Positions 18,208 to 27,345 are shown, numbered from the stretch's first letter. The stretch is 64,000 nt of DNA from an uncultured Ruthenibacterium sp. (GCA_910587145.1 CAJUMH010000008.1:9310-73309), one strand, 5' to 3'. Numbers and translations are program-made. Notes: generated by a model not told the origin, from the sequence alone.

Positions 18208-18993
18208 CTACGCGATCTCTTTTCGGCTGTAAAACCGGAATGCAAACGCAATGCCCAGCGCGGCAAACACCGCGCCCGAAGCGCAGTATCTGCCGCAAAG
18301 CGCTTCCTCGGCAACAATTTTTGCCCCGTCGGCATAGCCGAACGGCGTGAGATATTTTAAAAATTCCGCGCGCTCGGTAAGGTTTGCGATGAGATTCATA
18401 AAGTAAAACGCGGCTGCAAGCCCCAGCCCAACGCCCTGCCCGCCGCGGCGCAAAAAGGCGGAAAGGCCAAAGGTAATGGCCAATATCTCAAGCTGCATCA
18501 GGCCGTAGGCCAAAAACAGCAGCGCCATTGTTTGAAGGGACGGCGTTTCTTCAATGCTCCGCACGCAGACAGCCGTAACGGCAATGCATCCTGCGTTCAG
18601 CGCCAGCACCTGAAGGGCGGCGGCGCACAGCTTTTCGGCCGTGATCCGAATGCGGGACACCGGATGCGTGAGCAGAAATTCGGCGGTGTTCCCCTGCTCC
18701 TCCTTCGTCAAAGCCTGAACGCCGGCCAGCGCGGCAAAGAGCGCACCGCCAAGGCCCAGCACATTGCCGCACTCCACGGCAAAAAAACCGGAAAAATCGC
18801 CAAAATTGATGCGGTCCATCCCAAACGCCTGCGAAAATCCGCCCATTTCGGCAAACATCGTGCCCACTTCGTCCATTTGCGCGCCCATCTCGGGATAGAT
18901 GAGAATGCAAACGCCCAGCAAAAAAGCGATGGACAGCGTCCAAATCGCCAGCGACGCCCTGCCGCGCCGCACCTCATGCCGGAAGATCGTCAT
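18208..18993 (-). CDS. ABC-2 type exporter permease
   Basis: 261 residues with six predicted helices, the layout of ABC-2 permeases of the NatB/EcsB-like kind. The first helix starts at residue 15, and a large extracytoplasmic loop (about 35-70) has alternating Gly/Met/Phe. The start overlaps the upstream ATPase gene by 20 bp, so both are one exporter. Under TetR control, it probably exports a toxic compound, lipid or small peptide. The substrate is unknown. Confidence 0.88.
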   Translation of the reverse strand: MTIFRHEVRRGRASLAIWTLSIAFLLGVCILIYPEMGAQMDEVGTMFAEMGGFSQAFGMDRINFGDFSGFFAVECGNVLGLGGALFAALAGVQALTKEEQGNTAEFLLTHPVSRIRITAEKLCAAALQVLALNAGCIAVTAVCVRSIEETPSLQTMALLFLAYGLMQLEILAITFGLSAFLRRGGQGVGLGLAAAFYFMNLIANLTERAEFLKYLTPFGYADGAKIVAEEALCGRYCASGAVFAALGIAFAFRFYSRKEIA

Positions 18994-19870
18994 GCGGGCC
19001 GCCCCCTTTCTGATAATAATGCAAAAACACCTCTTCCAGATCCGGCTCCGTAATGGTGATATCCGCCACCGGAAGGCCGGCCAGCGCGCCCAGCAGCGGC
19101 CCGGGCGCGCCGCTGTACAAAAAGCTGACGCCGTCCGCCGTCGGCACTGCGCTGCGCACCCCGTCCAAAGCGGGCGCAGCGCCCACGCCGCGCAGCGTCA
19201 CCCGCTTTGCGCCGGTGTGGCCCAGCTGCTCCACACTGCCGCAGGCGAGCAGCCGCCCCCCACGGATGACGGCGGCATGGCTGCAATAGCGCTGCACCTC
19301 GCTGAGCACGTGCGAGGATAAAAACACCGTCGCGCCCTGCGCGCTGCGCTCTTTGAGCAGCGCGTAAAATTCCCGCTGCATCAGCGGATCCAAACCGCTC
19401 GTCGGCTCGTCCATCACATACAGCCGCGGCTCGTGCTGCATGGCACACACAACGCCCACCTTTTTGCGGTTGCCCAAAGACAGCGTTTCCACCCGTTTGG
19501 TATCGTCCAGTTCCAGCCGCTCGCACAGGCTCTTTGCCTGTGCTGCGCAGTCCTTTTTGCGCAGCGCGGCAGAAAAACGCAGCACCTCCCGCACACGCAT
19601 CCCGGGATAAAACTGCACCTCGGCCGGCAAGTAGCCAACCTCGGCCAAAAGCGCGGTATTTCCCTTTGCCGCCTCGTGCCCCAGTATCCGCGCCGTACCG
19701 GAGGTTCGCTCAATAAGCCCCAGCAGCATGCGGATGGTGGTGCTTTTGCCCGCGCCGTTCGGGCCGATGAAGCCGAAGATCTCCCCCTGCCGTACCGCAA
19801 GGGTAATTTCCTCCACGCCGCGGGTCTTGCCGTAATACTTTGTCAGACGATCCAGTTCAATTGCGTACAT
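18974..19870 (-). CDS. ABC exporter ATP-binding protein
   Basis: 298 residues. Walker A G-P-N-G-A-G-K-S-T (about 39-47), a shortened signature region L-S-L-G-N-R-K-K, and Walker B L-Y-V-M-D-E-P-T-S-G-L-D, followed by the long C-terminal tail usual in ABC-2 exporter ATPases. The start at 19870 was chosen because GAGGAG lies 7 bases upstream; an ATG six bases earlier is too close to it. It follows the TetR gene by 73 bp in the same operon. Confidence 0.92.
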   Translation of the reverse strand: MYAIELDRLTKYYGKTRGVEEITLAVRQGEIFGFIGPNGAGKSTTIRMLLGLIERTSGTARILGHEAAKGNTALLAEVGYLPAEVQFYPGMRVREVLRFSAALRKKDCAAQAKSLCERLELDDTKRVETLSLGNRKKVGVVCAMQHEPRLYVMDEPTSGLDPLMQREFYALLKERSAQGATVFLSSHVLSEVQRYCSHAAVIRGGRLLACGSVEQLGHTGAKRVTLRGVGAAPALDGVRSAVPTADGVSFLYSGAPGPLLGALAGLPVADITITEPDLEEVFLHYYQKGGGPHDDLPA

Positions 19871-19943
19871 GGGCATTCTCCTCTTTCGTTTCTTCCTGCT
19901 CCGGCCGTTCGGCCGGCCGCGCCGGCGTTTTCTCCTGCCGTTC

Positions 19944-20573
19944 CTACGGCGGCCGCGGCTCGCTTCTTCGCAGATAGATCGTTTTCCAGAAGGCAAGCAG
20001 CCGGCAAAAATCCTGTTCCATCTGCGCGGTGTCCAGCCCGCCGCGCTTTTGCAGCATCTCCCAAAGATATCCTTCCGAGGCCCAGTACATCTCCCGATAC
20101 ATCATCTGCAGGTCCAGCCCCGGCACAAAATCGTCCGGATCCAGCTGCGCCAGCGCACGCGCGGCCTTGCGGTCGAAATGGCGGGTATAGCTGCTCTGCA
20201 TCGCAGCGTAGATCTCCGCATCCTTTTCATAAAACGCATTGACCGCAAACCGTGCCATATACGGGTATTCCGCCATCAGACGAAATTTTGCGCGCATGCC
20301 GCGCTCCATCATCTCGAACAGATCCGTCGGCTCGTAGCAGCGCTCTTCCTCCAGATAGCGCACGGTTTGATCGGCGGCATATTCCCACAAAAAGAGATAC
20401 AGCTCCTTTTTATTGTGAAAATAGTGGAACAGCAGCGATTTGCTGATGCCGGCAGCCGCCGCGATCTCGCCCACGGGGCTTTTGCGGTAGCTGTTTTGTG
20501 CAAACACCTCGAAGCCCGCGTTGATGATGCGCTGCCGCTTTTCTTCGGGCAGCCGGAAAAATTTTTCGTTCAT
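19944..20573 (-). CDS. TetR-family transcription regulator
   Basis: 209 residues. The N-terminal helix-turn-helix (about 24-45: V-G-E-I-A-A-A-A-G-I-S-K-S-L-L-F-H-Y-F) is classical TetR. The remainder is helical, as in ligand-binding domains. A GGGAGG site is 4 bases before the ATG. It heads an operon with the two ABC exporter genes and most likely represses it; a fitting palindrome lies in its own promoter region at 20764-20782. Confidence 0.92.
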   Translation of the reverse strand: MNEKFFRLPEEKRQRIINAGFEVFAQNSYRKSPVGEIAAAAGISKSLLFHYFHNKKELYLFLWEYAADQTVRYLEEERCYEPTDLFEMMERGMRAKFRLMAEYPYMARFAVNAFYEKDAEIYAAMQSSYTRHFDRKAARALAQLDPDDFVPGLDLQMMYREMYWASEGYLWEMLQKRGGLDTAQMEQDFCRLLAFWKTIYLRRSEPRPP

Positions 20574-20763
20574 GTAGCCTCCCTGCGGCACATTCCGCAG
20601 CCGTTTTCTGTTTTGATTTTCCTCAGGTTTGCCGGCCTGTGCGCCGCACGCGCTTTTGCCGCTTTGCGCAGATTCTTTCGTAGCCGTGTGCCTTTCGTTC
20701 CTTTTGCGGGCTTTTTTCGGCGCACTGCACGCTTTTCTCCTTTTGGCGGGGGTTCTGCGGTGC

Positions 20764-20782
20764 ATCGACCGGGCCGGTCAAT
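20764..20782. promoter_or_regulatory. Candidate TetR operator (19-bp palindrome)
   Basis: ATCGACCGGGCCGGTCAAT is palindromic except for one base pair. It is placed at about +10 to +28 of the promoter below, an ideal roadblock position. Confidence 0.5.
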
Positions 20783-20798
20783 GTTTTCTCTGATTCTT

Positions 20799-20826
20799 AT
20801 TATAATCCGTTGACCGTTTTTGAGAA
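20799..20826 (-). promoter_or_regulatory. Promoter of tetR-ABC exporter operon
   Basis: TATAAT (20804-20799) with a TTCTCA -35 (20826-20821) and 16-bp spacing on the minus strand. The leader to the tetR ATG is about 220 nt. The rest of the 20574-21183 gap shows only promoters. Confidence 0.5.
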
Positions 20827-20947
20827 GACTCCATTTTGTTTTTTCGGCAAAAAAACGGCATCGAAAAAGCGCAGGGCGGCCTGCCGGATCGCCTTTGTCC
20901 GGCATCGGCAAATGGTATCGGCAAAAAAGCGGATTATTCAAAAAGGC

Positions 20948-20976
20948 TTGCCCTTTTGCACGGGCTGTGCTATACT
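20948..20976 (+). promoter_or_regulatory. Promoter of MarR-like regulator gene
   Basis: TTGCCC (20948-20953), 17-bp spacer ending in TGC, TATACT (20971-20976). It lies about 200 bp upstream of the ATG at 21184. Confidence 0.5.
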
Positions 20977-21183
20977 GCTAAAGGTTTACAAAGTGAACTT
21001 GTTGCGCAGCCTTTTGTTTGCCTTCTCCAAAACACCCGGTCTGAGGGACGGTTCCATAAAAAACAAAGCCGTGGAATTCTGCCGTGCAGCGGCATCTGCA
21101 GCGTCGCCAAAGCTTGGAATGCACAAAGTGTTTCGGCAATTTCCCGGGTGGGCAAACACAGGCAAAAAAGGAGGAAGATCGGC

Positions 21184-21630
21184 ATGCCGGACAACACCGA
21201 GTTGTGCGAACGTGTGCTTTGCGCATGGACAGAGATCAGCGGTTTTTTGAAGAACTCCCGCATGACGCAGGGCATTACTTACAACGAGGCCGTTACCATG
21301 ATGCTGGTATACGAGCAATACAAAAAGGACGGCGTCGGGCTTACGCCGATGCAGACGATTTTGAAGCGGACGCGCATGCTGAAAAGCCTTGCCAACCGCA
21401 CAGTCAACGCCTTGTGCGCGCAGGGATACCTGATCAAGGCGCAAAGCGGCACGGACGCGCGCATGCTGTATGTGCGCCCTGTGCCGGAGCGCCTGCCGGA
21501 TTTTCTTGCGGTGCACGAGCGCTCGCTGCAATATGCCGGGGCCGTAATCGACGTGATCGGCGAGGAGGACGCGCAGCGCTTTGTTCACATCTGCGAAAAG
21601 CTTCTTGCGGCAGAGCCTCGGCTTTCGTAA
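21184..21630 (+). CDS. MarR-like winged-helix regulator
   Basis: 148 residues. The fold suggested is MarR: an N-terminal helix, then L-T-P-M-Q-T-I-L-K-R-T-x-M-L-K-S-L-A-N-R-T (about 50-71) as helix-turn-helix and an A-R-M-L-Y-V-R-P wing strand. The ATG is preceded by AAAGGAGG. It is followed by degV on the same strand, 145 bp away. What it controls is unknown. Confidence 0.78.
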   Translation: MPDNTELCERVLCAWTEISGFLKNSRMTQGITYNEAVTMMLVYEQYKKDGVGLTPMQTILKRTRMLKSLANRTVNALCAQGYLIKAQSGTDARMLYVRPVPERLPDFLAVHERSLQYAGAVIDVIGEEDAQRFVHICEKLLAAEPRLS

Positions 21631-21656
21631 GCCTTTTCTTTCATAAGCTTTGGACT

Positions 21657-21706
21657 TTGGAGGCTTCGCGCTTTTGAGGGCTTCCCTCTTTTGGGGGCTT
21701 CGCGTA
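21657..21706. repeat. Three degenerate about 17-bp repeats
   Basis: Three units of the type TTTTGGGGGCTTCGCG(T/C) stand in tandem between the MarR-like gene and degV. Their composition recalls the larger 16-bp array at 31530-31721. Confidence 0.5.
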
Positions 21707-21775
21707 TAAACATCGCCCGGCAAGGGATGTAAGCTTCCGCACAAATCATATTGTACAGAGAAGGGAGTCATTTGT

Positions 21776-22639
21776 ATGGCAATTCGCATCATCACCGATT
21801 CCGCTTCGGACATCACGGCGCTCCGCCGCCCGGAGCTCACCGTTTTGCCCATGACGATCAGCTTTGGGGAAAAAACGTTTCGGGACGGCGTTGATTTAAC
21901 GCACAGACAATTTTACGAGCGGCTGATCGAGAGCAGCACGCTGCCCATCACCAGCCAGATCGTTCCCACGCAGTTTGAAGCGGCCTTTCAGGCGGCAGTG
22001 GATGCCGGGGAGACTGTGGTGGCCATCACCCTTTCCGGCAAGCTTTCCGGCACCTGGCAAAACGCCGTATTGGCCGCGCAGAGCTTTCCCGGCAGGGTAT
22101 ATGTTGTAGACAGCTGCAACGCGGCCATTGGAGAGATGATCCTTGTGGAGCGTGCGCTGGAGCTTGCACAGCAGGGGCTTCCCGCGCAGGAAATGGCCGC
22201 TGTGCTGGAGCGGGAAAAAGAAGATATCCGGCTGATCGCCCTTTTGGATACGCTCGAATACTTAAAGCGCGGCGGCCGCATCTCCTCCTCTGTGGCGCTG
22301 GTGGGCGGCCTGCTCTCCATCAGACCTGTGGTCGCCGTTGTAAACGGCGAGGTTGCGCTGCTGGGCAAGGCCCGCGGCTCGCGCAACGGGAACAATCTGC
22401 TGGCGCAGGAGATCAAAAAAACCGCGGGCATTGATTTTAGCCGCCCGTACCGCCTTGGCTATACCGGCCTCGATGATACGCTGCTGCAAAAATACATCGA
22501 GGACAGCGCCGCGCTCTGGCGGGCGCATACCGATTCGCTGCCCGTGTGCACTGTGGGCGGCACCATCGGCACACACGTGGGCCCCGGCGCCATTGCGGTG
22601 GCTTTTTTCTGCAAAAGCGAACACCGGGCTTTTTTTTAG
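21776..22639 (+). CDS. DegV family fatty-acid-binding protein
   Basis: 287 residues. N-terminal I-T-D-S-A-S-D-I (about 5-12) and central T-L-S-G-K-L-S-G-T-W-Q-N (about 88-99) are the two DegV signature motifs that hold the lipid carboxylate. Homologues (FakB) present fatty acids to the kinase FakA for phosphorylation. No fakA is nearby. An AAGGGAG site precedes the ATG. Confidence 0.93.
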   Translation: MAIRIITDSASDITALRRPELTVLPMTISFGEKTFRDGVDLTHRQFYERLIESSTLPITSQIVPTQFEAAFQAAVDAGETVVAITLSGKLSGTWQNAVLAAQSFPGRVYVVDSCNAAIGEMILVERALELAQQGLPAQEMAAVLEREKEDIRLIALLDTLEYLKRGGRISSSVALVGGLLSIRPVVAVVNGEVALLGKARGSRNGNNLLAQEIKKTAGIDFSRPYRLGYTGLDDTLLQKYIEDSAALWRAHTDSLPVCTVGGTIGTHVGPGAIAVAFFCKSEHRAFF

Positions 22640-22807
22640 AGCAAAAATATGCTATGATACAATAAAGTGTCTCCATGGTTCCTGCGAGGCGCGGTACCGG
22701 CAGTTTTTCCGGATCTGTCCGGCCCGCAGGGAGCTGTTTGCGCAGCTGGCCGAAGACAATGCCTTGGGCAGGGCAGAATGAATCCGTCCATTTAAAAAGG
22801 AGATGTT

Positions 22808-23452
22808 ATGATGAAAATTTGCTCGGTATCCGACGCAGAATTCAAAGCATACTGCCGCATCGTAACGGGAATGGACAAGACCGTAAACAAGCTTTTGGGC
22901 GTGCTGCAAAACGCCCCGCAGCCCGCAAAGGGCACCGCCTATGTGCCCACCGACCCTGCTTTGCAGGAGCTGCCCGCGTCCACCGAAATCGGCGAGCACT
23001 GCTTTGGCGGCATGCCGGTACAGCTTGGCTGGTGCAACGGCCGCAACACAAGGCTGAACTGTCTGGAATACCACCGCGACAGCGAATTCAATCTGGGCAC
23101 GGAGGATTTTATTCTGCTGCTGGCAAAGCAGGACGAGATCGAGAACGGCAGGCTGGATACCGCCAGAGTAAAAGCCTTCCGCGTGCCGGCCGGCACACTG
23201 GTGGAGGTATACGCCACAACGCTGCATTACGCACCCTGCCACTGCAGCGCCGAAAAGGGCTTTCGCGTGCTGGTGGCGCTGCCGTGGCTGACAAACACCG
23301 AGCGCCCGGTTTTTGAGGCCGTTACGCCCGAGGACGCGCTGCTGCGCGCGCGCAACAAATGGCTGCTGGCGCACCCCGAGAGCCAGGAGGCCGCGGCGGG
23401 CGCGTACATCGGCCTTACAGGCGAAAACATTGATATTGCCGAGCTGATTTAA
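22808..23452 (+). CDS. DUF4867 family protein (cupin-like, sugar-metabolism associated)
   Basis: 214 residues resembling the DUF4867 family, found beside sugar genes in Clostridia. The core has a cupin-like pattern: L-N-C-L-E-Y-H-R-D-S-E near 81-91 and V-Y-A-T-T-L-H-Y-A-P-C near 136-146, with His and Glu residues able to bind a metal. An enzymatic role as isomerase or epimerase is plausible but not shown. It is 59 bp upstream of the FSA gene, in the same direction. Confidence 0.8.
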   Translation: MMKICSVSDAEFKAYCRIVTGMDKTVNKLLGVLQNAPQPAKGTAYVPTDPALQELPASTEIGEHCFGGMPVQLGWCNGRNTRLNCLEYHRDSEFNLGTEDFILLLAKQDEIENGRLDTARVKAFRVPAGTLVEVYATTLHYAPCHCSAEKGFRVLVALPWLTNTERPVFEAVTPEDALLRARNKWLLAHPESQEAAAGAYIGLTGENIDIAELI

Positions 23453-23511
23453 AACCCGATCGGCCCGGCTGAAAAAACGGTCCGTCAAGGATCAGGAGAG
23501 GACGAAAAAGC

Positions 23512-24171
23512 ATGAAATTTTTTATCGACACCGCCAACACAGACGAGATCCGCGCCGCAAACGACATGGGCGTGATTGCGGGCGTTACCACGAACCCGAG
23601 CCTGATTGCCAAGGAAGGCCGCGACTACGCCGAAGCGCTGGCCGAGATCGCCTCCATCGTGGATGGGCCCATCAGCGGCGAGGTAAAGGCCACCACGGCA
23701 GACGCCGCCGGCATGATCGCGGAGGGCCGCGCCATCTACGCGTTGGATCCGAAGCACATGGTGGTAAAGATCCCCATGACCGTGGAAGGGCTGAAGGCCA
23801 TCAAGGTGCTTGCCGCCGAGGGCATCCCCACAAACTGCACGCTGATCTTCAGTGCGAATCAGGCGCTTTTAGCGGCGCGCGCGGGCGCGGCGTATGTTTC
23901 GCCGTTCCTCGGCCGCCTCGACGACATCAGCCAGCCGGGCATTGAGCTTATCCAGACGATCGCGGAGATGTTTGCAAATTACGACGACATCAAAACCGAG
24001 ATCATCGCAGCCTCCGTGCGCAACCCCATCCACGTGACAGACTGTGCACTGGCCGGCGCGGACATTGCCACCGTGCCGTACAAGGTGATCGAACAGATGA
24101 CAAAGCACCCGCTCACGGATGCCGGCATTGAAAAATTCGTTGCCGATTACACCAAGGTATTTGGAGCCTAA
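23512..24171 (+). CDS. fsa: Fructose-6-phosphate aldolase / small transaldolase
   Basis: 219 residues, the length of the FSA/TalC class. F-I-D-T-A-N at the start and G-V-T-T-N-P-S-L (about 24-31) are transaldolase signatures. The Schiff-base lysine is in V-V-K-I-P-M-T (about 86). The C-terminal V-T-D-C-A-L-A-G-A-D-I-A-T-V-P segment completes the fold. It splits fructose 6-phosphate to dihydroxyacetone and glyceraldehyde 3-phosphate, or acts as transaldolase in the pentose phosphate pathway. Family members differ in which reaction they prefer. GGAGAGG precedes the ATG. Confidence 0.93.
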   Translation: MKFFIDTANTDEIRAANDMGVIAGVTTNPSLIAKEGRDYAEALAEIASIVDGPISGEVKATTADAAGMIAEGRAIYALDPKHMVVKIPMTVEGLKAIKVLAAEGIPTNCTLIFSANQALLAARAGAAYVSPFLGRLDDISQPGIELIQTIAEMFANYDDIKTEIIAASVRNPIHVTDCALAGADIATVPYKVIEQMTKHPLTDAGIEKFVADYTKVFGA

Positions 24172-24280
24172 GCCGTTTGACGGACGAACGGTCTGTGTCG
24201 GCCGCAGCAATGGCCGGCCTGCCGCAGTACAAAAACGCGCTCGCCACTTTGGGCACGGTCCCACCAGAAAACGAAGCAGC

Positions 24281-24326
24281 GGCGCCCTTTTCGGCCTGAA
24301 GCGGCCGAAAAGGGCGCCGATTTTTG
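24281..24326 (+). terminator. Intrinsic terminator after FSA gene
   Basis: A 16-bp perfect stem (24281-24296 with 24303-24318, GGCGCCCTTTTCGGCC) and TTTTT downstream. It separates the + strand sugar genes from the minus strand rlmH. Confidence 0.9.
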
Positions 24327-24352
24327 CTGCTTTTGCATCGATCTATTTCGTC

Positions 24353-24838
24353 TTATTTGTGGTACTTCCCGCCGCCGTTGATGGAAAACGCGCGGTAGAT
24401 CTGCTCCAGCAGCATCACACGCGCAAGCTGATGCGGGAACGTCATACGGCTCATGGAAAGGCGCACAGCGGCAGTCTGCTTGACGCCTTCGGAAAGGCCG
24501 TGCGAAGAACCGATGGCAAACGCCACGTCCCCCGCGCCGCTCTGCGCCCGCCCGGCGAAAAACGCCGCCAGCTCCTCGCTCGTTTTTTGTTTGCCCTCAA
24601 TGCAGAGCGCCACAAGGCAGCTGCCCTTTGGCACGGCGGCAAGGATGGCTTTCCCCTCTTTTTCCAGCGCCTTGGCCACCACCGCGGGAGATGCGCTTTT
24701 TTCGGCGATGGGCTCCTCGGGCAGCTCTACCACATTCAGGCGGCAATAGGCCCCCAGGCGCTTTGCATACTCGGCCGCGGCTTTGGCGTAATAATCCGCG
24801 TTCAGCCTGCCCAGCGCGATCACCGTCACGGTCTGCAT
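24353..24838 (-). CDS. rlmH: 23S rRNA (pseudouridine1915-N3)-methyltransferase RlmH
   Basis: 161 residues, close to the usual 159. It is a SPOUT methyltransferase with the trefoil-knot glycine stretch G-A-G-D-V-A-F-A-I-G-S-S-H-G (about 101-114) and the C-terminal R-M-T-F-P-H-Q-L-A-R-V-M-L-L-E-Q-I-Y-R-A of all RlmH proteins. It methylates pseudouridine 1915 of 23S rRNA in 70S ribosomes. The start at 24838 gives M-Q-T-V-T-V-I-A-L-G with GGGAGG 10 bases upstream. Confidence 0.96.
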   Translation of the reverse strand: MQTVTVIALGRLNADYYAKAAAEYAKRLGAYCRLNVVELPEEPIAEKSASPAVVAKALEKEGKAILAAVPKGSCLVALCIEGKQKTSEELAAFFAGRAQSGAGDVAFAIGSSHGLSEGVKQTAAVRLSMSRMTFPHQLARVMLLEQIYRAFSINGGGKYHK

Positions 24839-25025
24839 GGCATGGGTGCCTCCCTTCTTTTGAGACATCGCGGGTTTTGACGATCTGTTGCGTTCCGGAA
24901 TCCGTTCGTCAAATAAATTATGTAATTAAAGCTGTAATTTTTGTCTGCGCAAAAGAGACAGCGCTTAAAAAAACGGCGCGCTCTTTGGAAAGCGAAAAAC
25001 ACCTTTGTTCAAAATACGGCTTTTT

Positions 25026-25817
25026 TCAAAACTCGATCACCGGCGAAACCTCATGGCGGCGCGCCGCCTGCACCATGCAGCCCTCGCCCGGCACAAGCCC
25101 CGCCCGCAGCAGCGCCACGCGCACGCTTTCCAGCGCGAGCTCCGGGGTGTTGTTCTCCTGACTGATATGGCACAGCATAAATTTTTTGCAGCCGTTTATC
25201 ATCAGCCGCACCAGTGTCTGCGCGCTTTCGTCGTTGCTCAAATGGCCGCGGCGCGACGCAATGCGCTGCTTGAGCATGCGCGGATACGGCCCCAGCAGCA
25301 GCATCTGTTCGTCGTAGTTCGCCTCCAGCGCGACAACATCCGAAAGCAGCAGATTTGCCAGCACCTCGTCGCTGACAAAGCCCAGGTCGGTGGCGATGCT
25401 CACCACCTTGCCCGACGGCGTTGTAATGCGGTATCCCCGGCACGCGACGGAATCGTGGCTTGTTTCAAAGCTCTGCACCTGAAAGCCGCCCACCGCCTCG
25501 GTGCGCCCGTCAATATCGACAAGGCGCGTATGTTCGGGGATCAGACGGTGCTCCGCAAGATATTGCAGCGTAGCGGCGCTGCCGTACAGCGGGATGGGGT
25601 GATGCTTCAAAAAAATGGCCAGCCCGCCGATGTGATCAGAGTGCTCGTGTGTAATGAGAATGCCGTCCAGCGATTGCGGCGTAAGGCCCAGCTCCTTCAG
25701 CGCGTTCTGCGTTAGCCGGCAGCTCTTGCCCATATCCACCAGCAGGCAGCGTCCGCTTTCCTCCACCACCGCGCAGTTGCCGGACGAGCCGGAATACAGG
25801 GTTGTAAAGCGCGCCAT
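25026..25817 (-). CDS. walJ: MBL-fold hydrolase, WalJ/YycJ type
   Basis: 263 residues. Metallo-beta-lactamase fold with S-G-S-S-G-N-C near the start and the metal motif T-H-E-H-S-D-H-I (about 58-65), as in YycJ/WalJ, a 5'-3' exonuclease-like protein linked to cell-wall control and DNA repair. The ATG at 25817 is preferred: AGAGGGGG lies about 7 bases upstream, whereas the ATG at 25823 is too close to it. Confidence 0.92.
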   Translation of the reverse strand: MARFTTLYSGSSGNCAVVEESGRCLLVDMGKSCRLTQNALKELGLTPQSLDGILITHEHSDHIGGLAIFLKHHPIPLYGSAATLQYLAEHRLIPEHTRLVDIDGRTEAVGGFQVQSFETSHDSVACRGYRITTPSGKVVSIATDLGFVSDEVLANLLLSDVVALEANYDEQMLLLGPYPRMLKQRIASRRGHLSNDESAQTLVRLMINGCKKFMLCHISQENNTPELALESVRVALLRAGLVPGEGCMVQAARRHEVSPVIEF

Positions 25818-25859
25818 ATCCATTCCCCCTCTTTCTTCGAAAATGCCGGCGTCGGCACG

Positions 25860-25953
25860 GGCTGTTCCGGCTGTTCCCAGCTACTCTTGGCCGCTCCCGC
25901 TTACTCCCGGCTGTTCCGGCCGCTCCTGGCCGCCCACGGCTATTCCCGGCTGC
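25860..25953. repeat. Degenerate tandem repeat, about 10-bp units
   Basis: About nine or ten units of the type GGCTGTTCCC / GGCCGCTCCT follow each other in the gap between walJ and the murA terminator. Units vary in length (9-11 bp) and sequence. It is not obviously coding. Confidence 0.6.
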
Positions 25954-26014
25954 GCCGCACATGTTTGCGGCCGCGCTCGGCTTTTTGGGGAGCAAAACAG
26001 ATTTTTACAAAGCA

Positions 26015-26037
26015 AGAGGGGGCTTTTTGCCCCCTCT
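26015..26037 (-). terminator. Terminator after murA
   Basis: AGAGGGGGC (26015-26023) pairs perfectly with GCCCCCTCT (26029-26037) around a 5-base loop, 20 bp after the murA stop. Confidence 0.75.
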
Positions 26038-26058
26038 CCGGCTCTTGTAGCCTCAATT

Positions 26059-27345
26059 TTACAGCGCCGCCTGCCGCAGCAAGGCCGTGGGCTTTTCCAC
26101 GCGCCGGATATCCGCTCCAAGGCCGCGCAGCTTTTCCACAATGTCCTCGTAGCCGCGCTCGATGTGGCTGATCTCATCCACCTCGGAAACGCCGTCCGCC
26201 GCCAGAGCCGCCACCACAAGTGCGGCGCCGGCACGCAGGTCGGATGCGCGCATCGGCGCGGGCAGCAGCTCCTGCACGCCCTCGATCACCGCAACACGCC
26301 CGTCCACCTGAATGTTCGCGCCCATACGCGTCAGCTCGTCCACATAGCGGAAGCGGTTTTCCCAAATGCCCTCCGTAATGATGGAGGTGCCCTTCGCAAG
26401 GCTCAGCAGCACCGTCATCAGCGGCTGCATATCCGTGGGGAAGCCCGGATGCGGCATCGTCTTAATGTTCAGCGGCTCTAAATCGCCCGTGCGGTAAATG
26501 CGCACGGAATCATCAAATTCCTCCACCGTGGCGCCCGCTTTCTCCAGCTTGGTGGTAATGGGCTCCAGATGCTTTGGGATGACATTTTTGATCAGCACAT
26601 TGCCGCCCGTGATGGTGGCGGCCACCATATAGCTGCCCGCCTCGATCTGATCGGGAATGATGGAATAGGTGCAGCCGTGCATGCACTCCACGCCGCGGAT
26701 CTTGATAACGTCCGTTCCCGCGCCGCGCACATCCGCGCCCATCATATTCAGGAAATTCGCCACATCCACAATGTGCGGTTCCTTGGCCACATTTTCCAGC
26801 ACCGTCAGCCCCTCGGCCATCACGGCCGCCAGCATGGCATTGATGGTCGCGCCGACAGAAACCGTATCAAAAAACACATCCTCACCGCGCAGGCGCTGCG
26901 CCTCTACACCGATCATACCGTATTCTACCGAGTCCCTTGCGCCCAGCGACGCGAATGCCTTTAAATGCTGGTCGATGGGGCGCGGGCCAAGATCGCACCC
27001 GCCGGGCATTGCGACAGTGGCCTTGCCAAAACGGCCGAGCAGCGCGCCCAAAAAGTAATACGACGCGCGCATCTGCCGCGAAAGCTCGTTCGGCACAGTG
27101 GTGCAGGTGATGCGCGAGGTATCAATCTGCAGCGTGTGCTTGTTGATAAAGCGCACCTGTGCACCCATCGCGCTGAGAATATCCACCGAGGCGCTGACGT
27201 CGCTGATGTTCGGCAAATTTTCGATCACACAAATTCCGCCCGCCAAAATCGTCGCCGGCAAAATTGCCACTGCGGCGTTCTTCGCGCCGCTGATCTCGAT
27301 TTCTCCCATCAGCGGCTTGCCGCCGTGAATCACAAATTTTTCCAA
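26059..27345 (-). CDS. murA: UDP-N-acetylglucosamine 1-carboxyvinyltransferase MurA
   Basis: 428 residues. It catalyses the first committed step of peptidoglycan synthesis, adding enolpyruvate from PEP to UDP-GlcNAc. The active-site Cys117 lies in M-P-G-G-C-D-L-G-P-R-P-I-D. K22 and N23 in G-A-K-N near the start, and R-A-S-Y-Y, are also conserved. The reading starts at TTG (27345); no in-frame ATG or GTG would keep M-E-K-F-V-I-H-G-G. AGGGGAG lies further upstream than usual. A Cys (not Asp) at 117 predicts fosfomycin sensitivity at this target. Confidence 0.96.
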   Translation of the reverse strand: MEKFVIHGGKPLMGEIEISGAKNAAVAILPATILAGGICVIENLPNISDVSASVDILSAMGAQVRFINKHTLQIDTSRITCTTVPNELSRQMRASYYFLGALLGRFGKATVAMPGGCDLGPRPIDQHLKAFASLGARDSVEYGMIGVEAQRLRGEDVFFDTVSVGATINAMLAAVMAEGLTVLENVAKEPHIVDVANFLNMMGADVRGAGTDVIKIRGVECMHGCTYSIIPDQIEAGSYMVAATITGGNVLIKNVIPKHLEPITTKLEKAGATVEEFDDSVRIYRTGDLEPLNIKTMPHPGFPTDMQPLMTVLLSLAKGTSIITEGIWENRFRYVDELTRMGANIQVDGRVAVIEGVQELLPAPMRASDLRAGAALVVAALAADGVSEVDEISHIERGYEDIVEKLRGLGADIRRVEKPTALLRQAAL

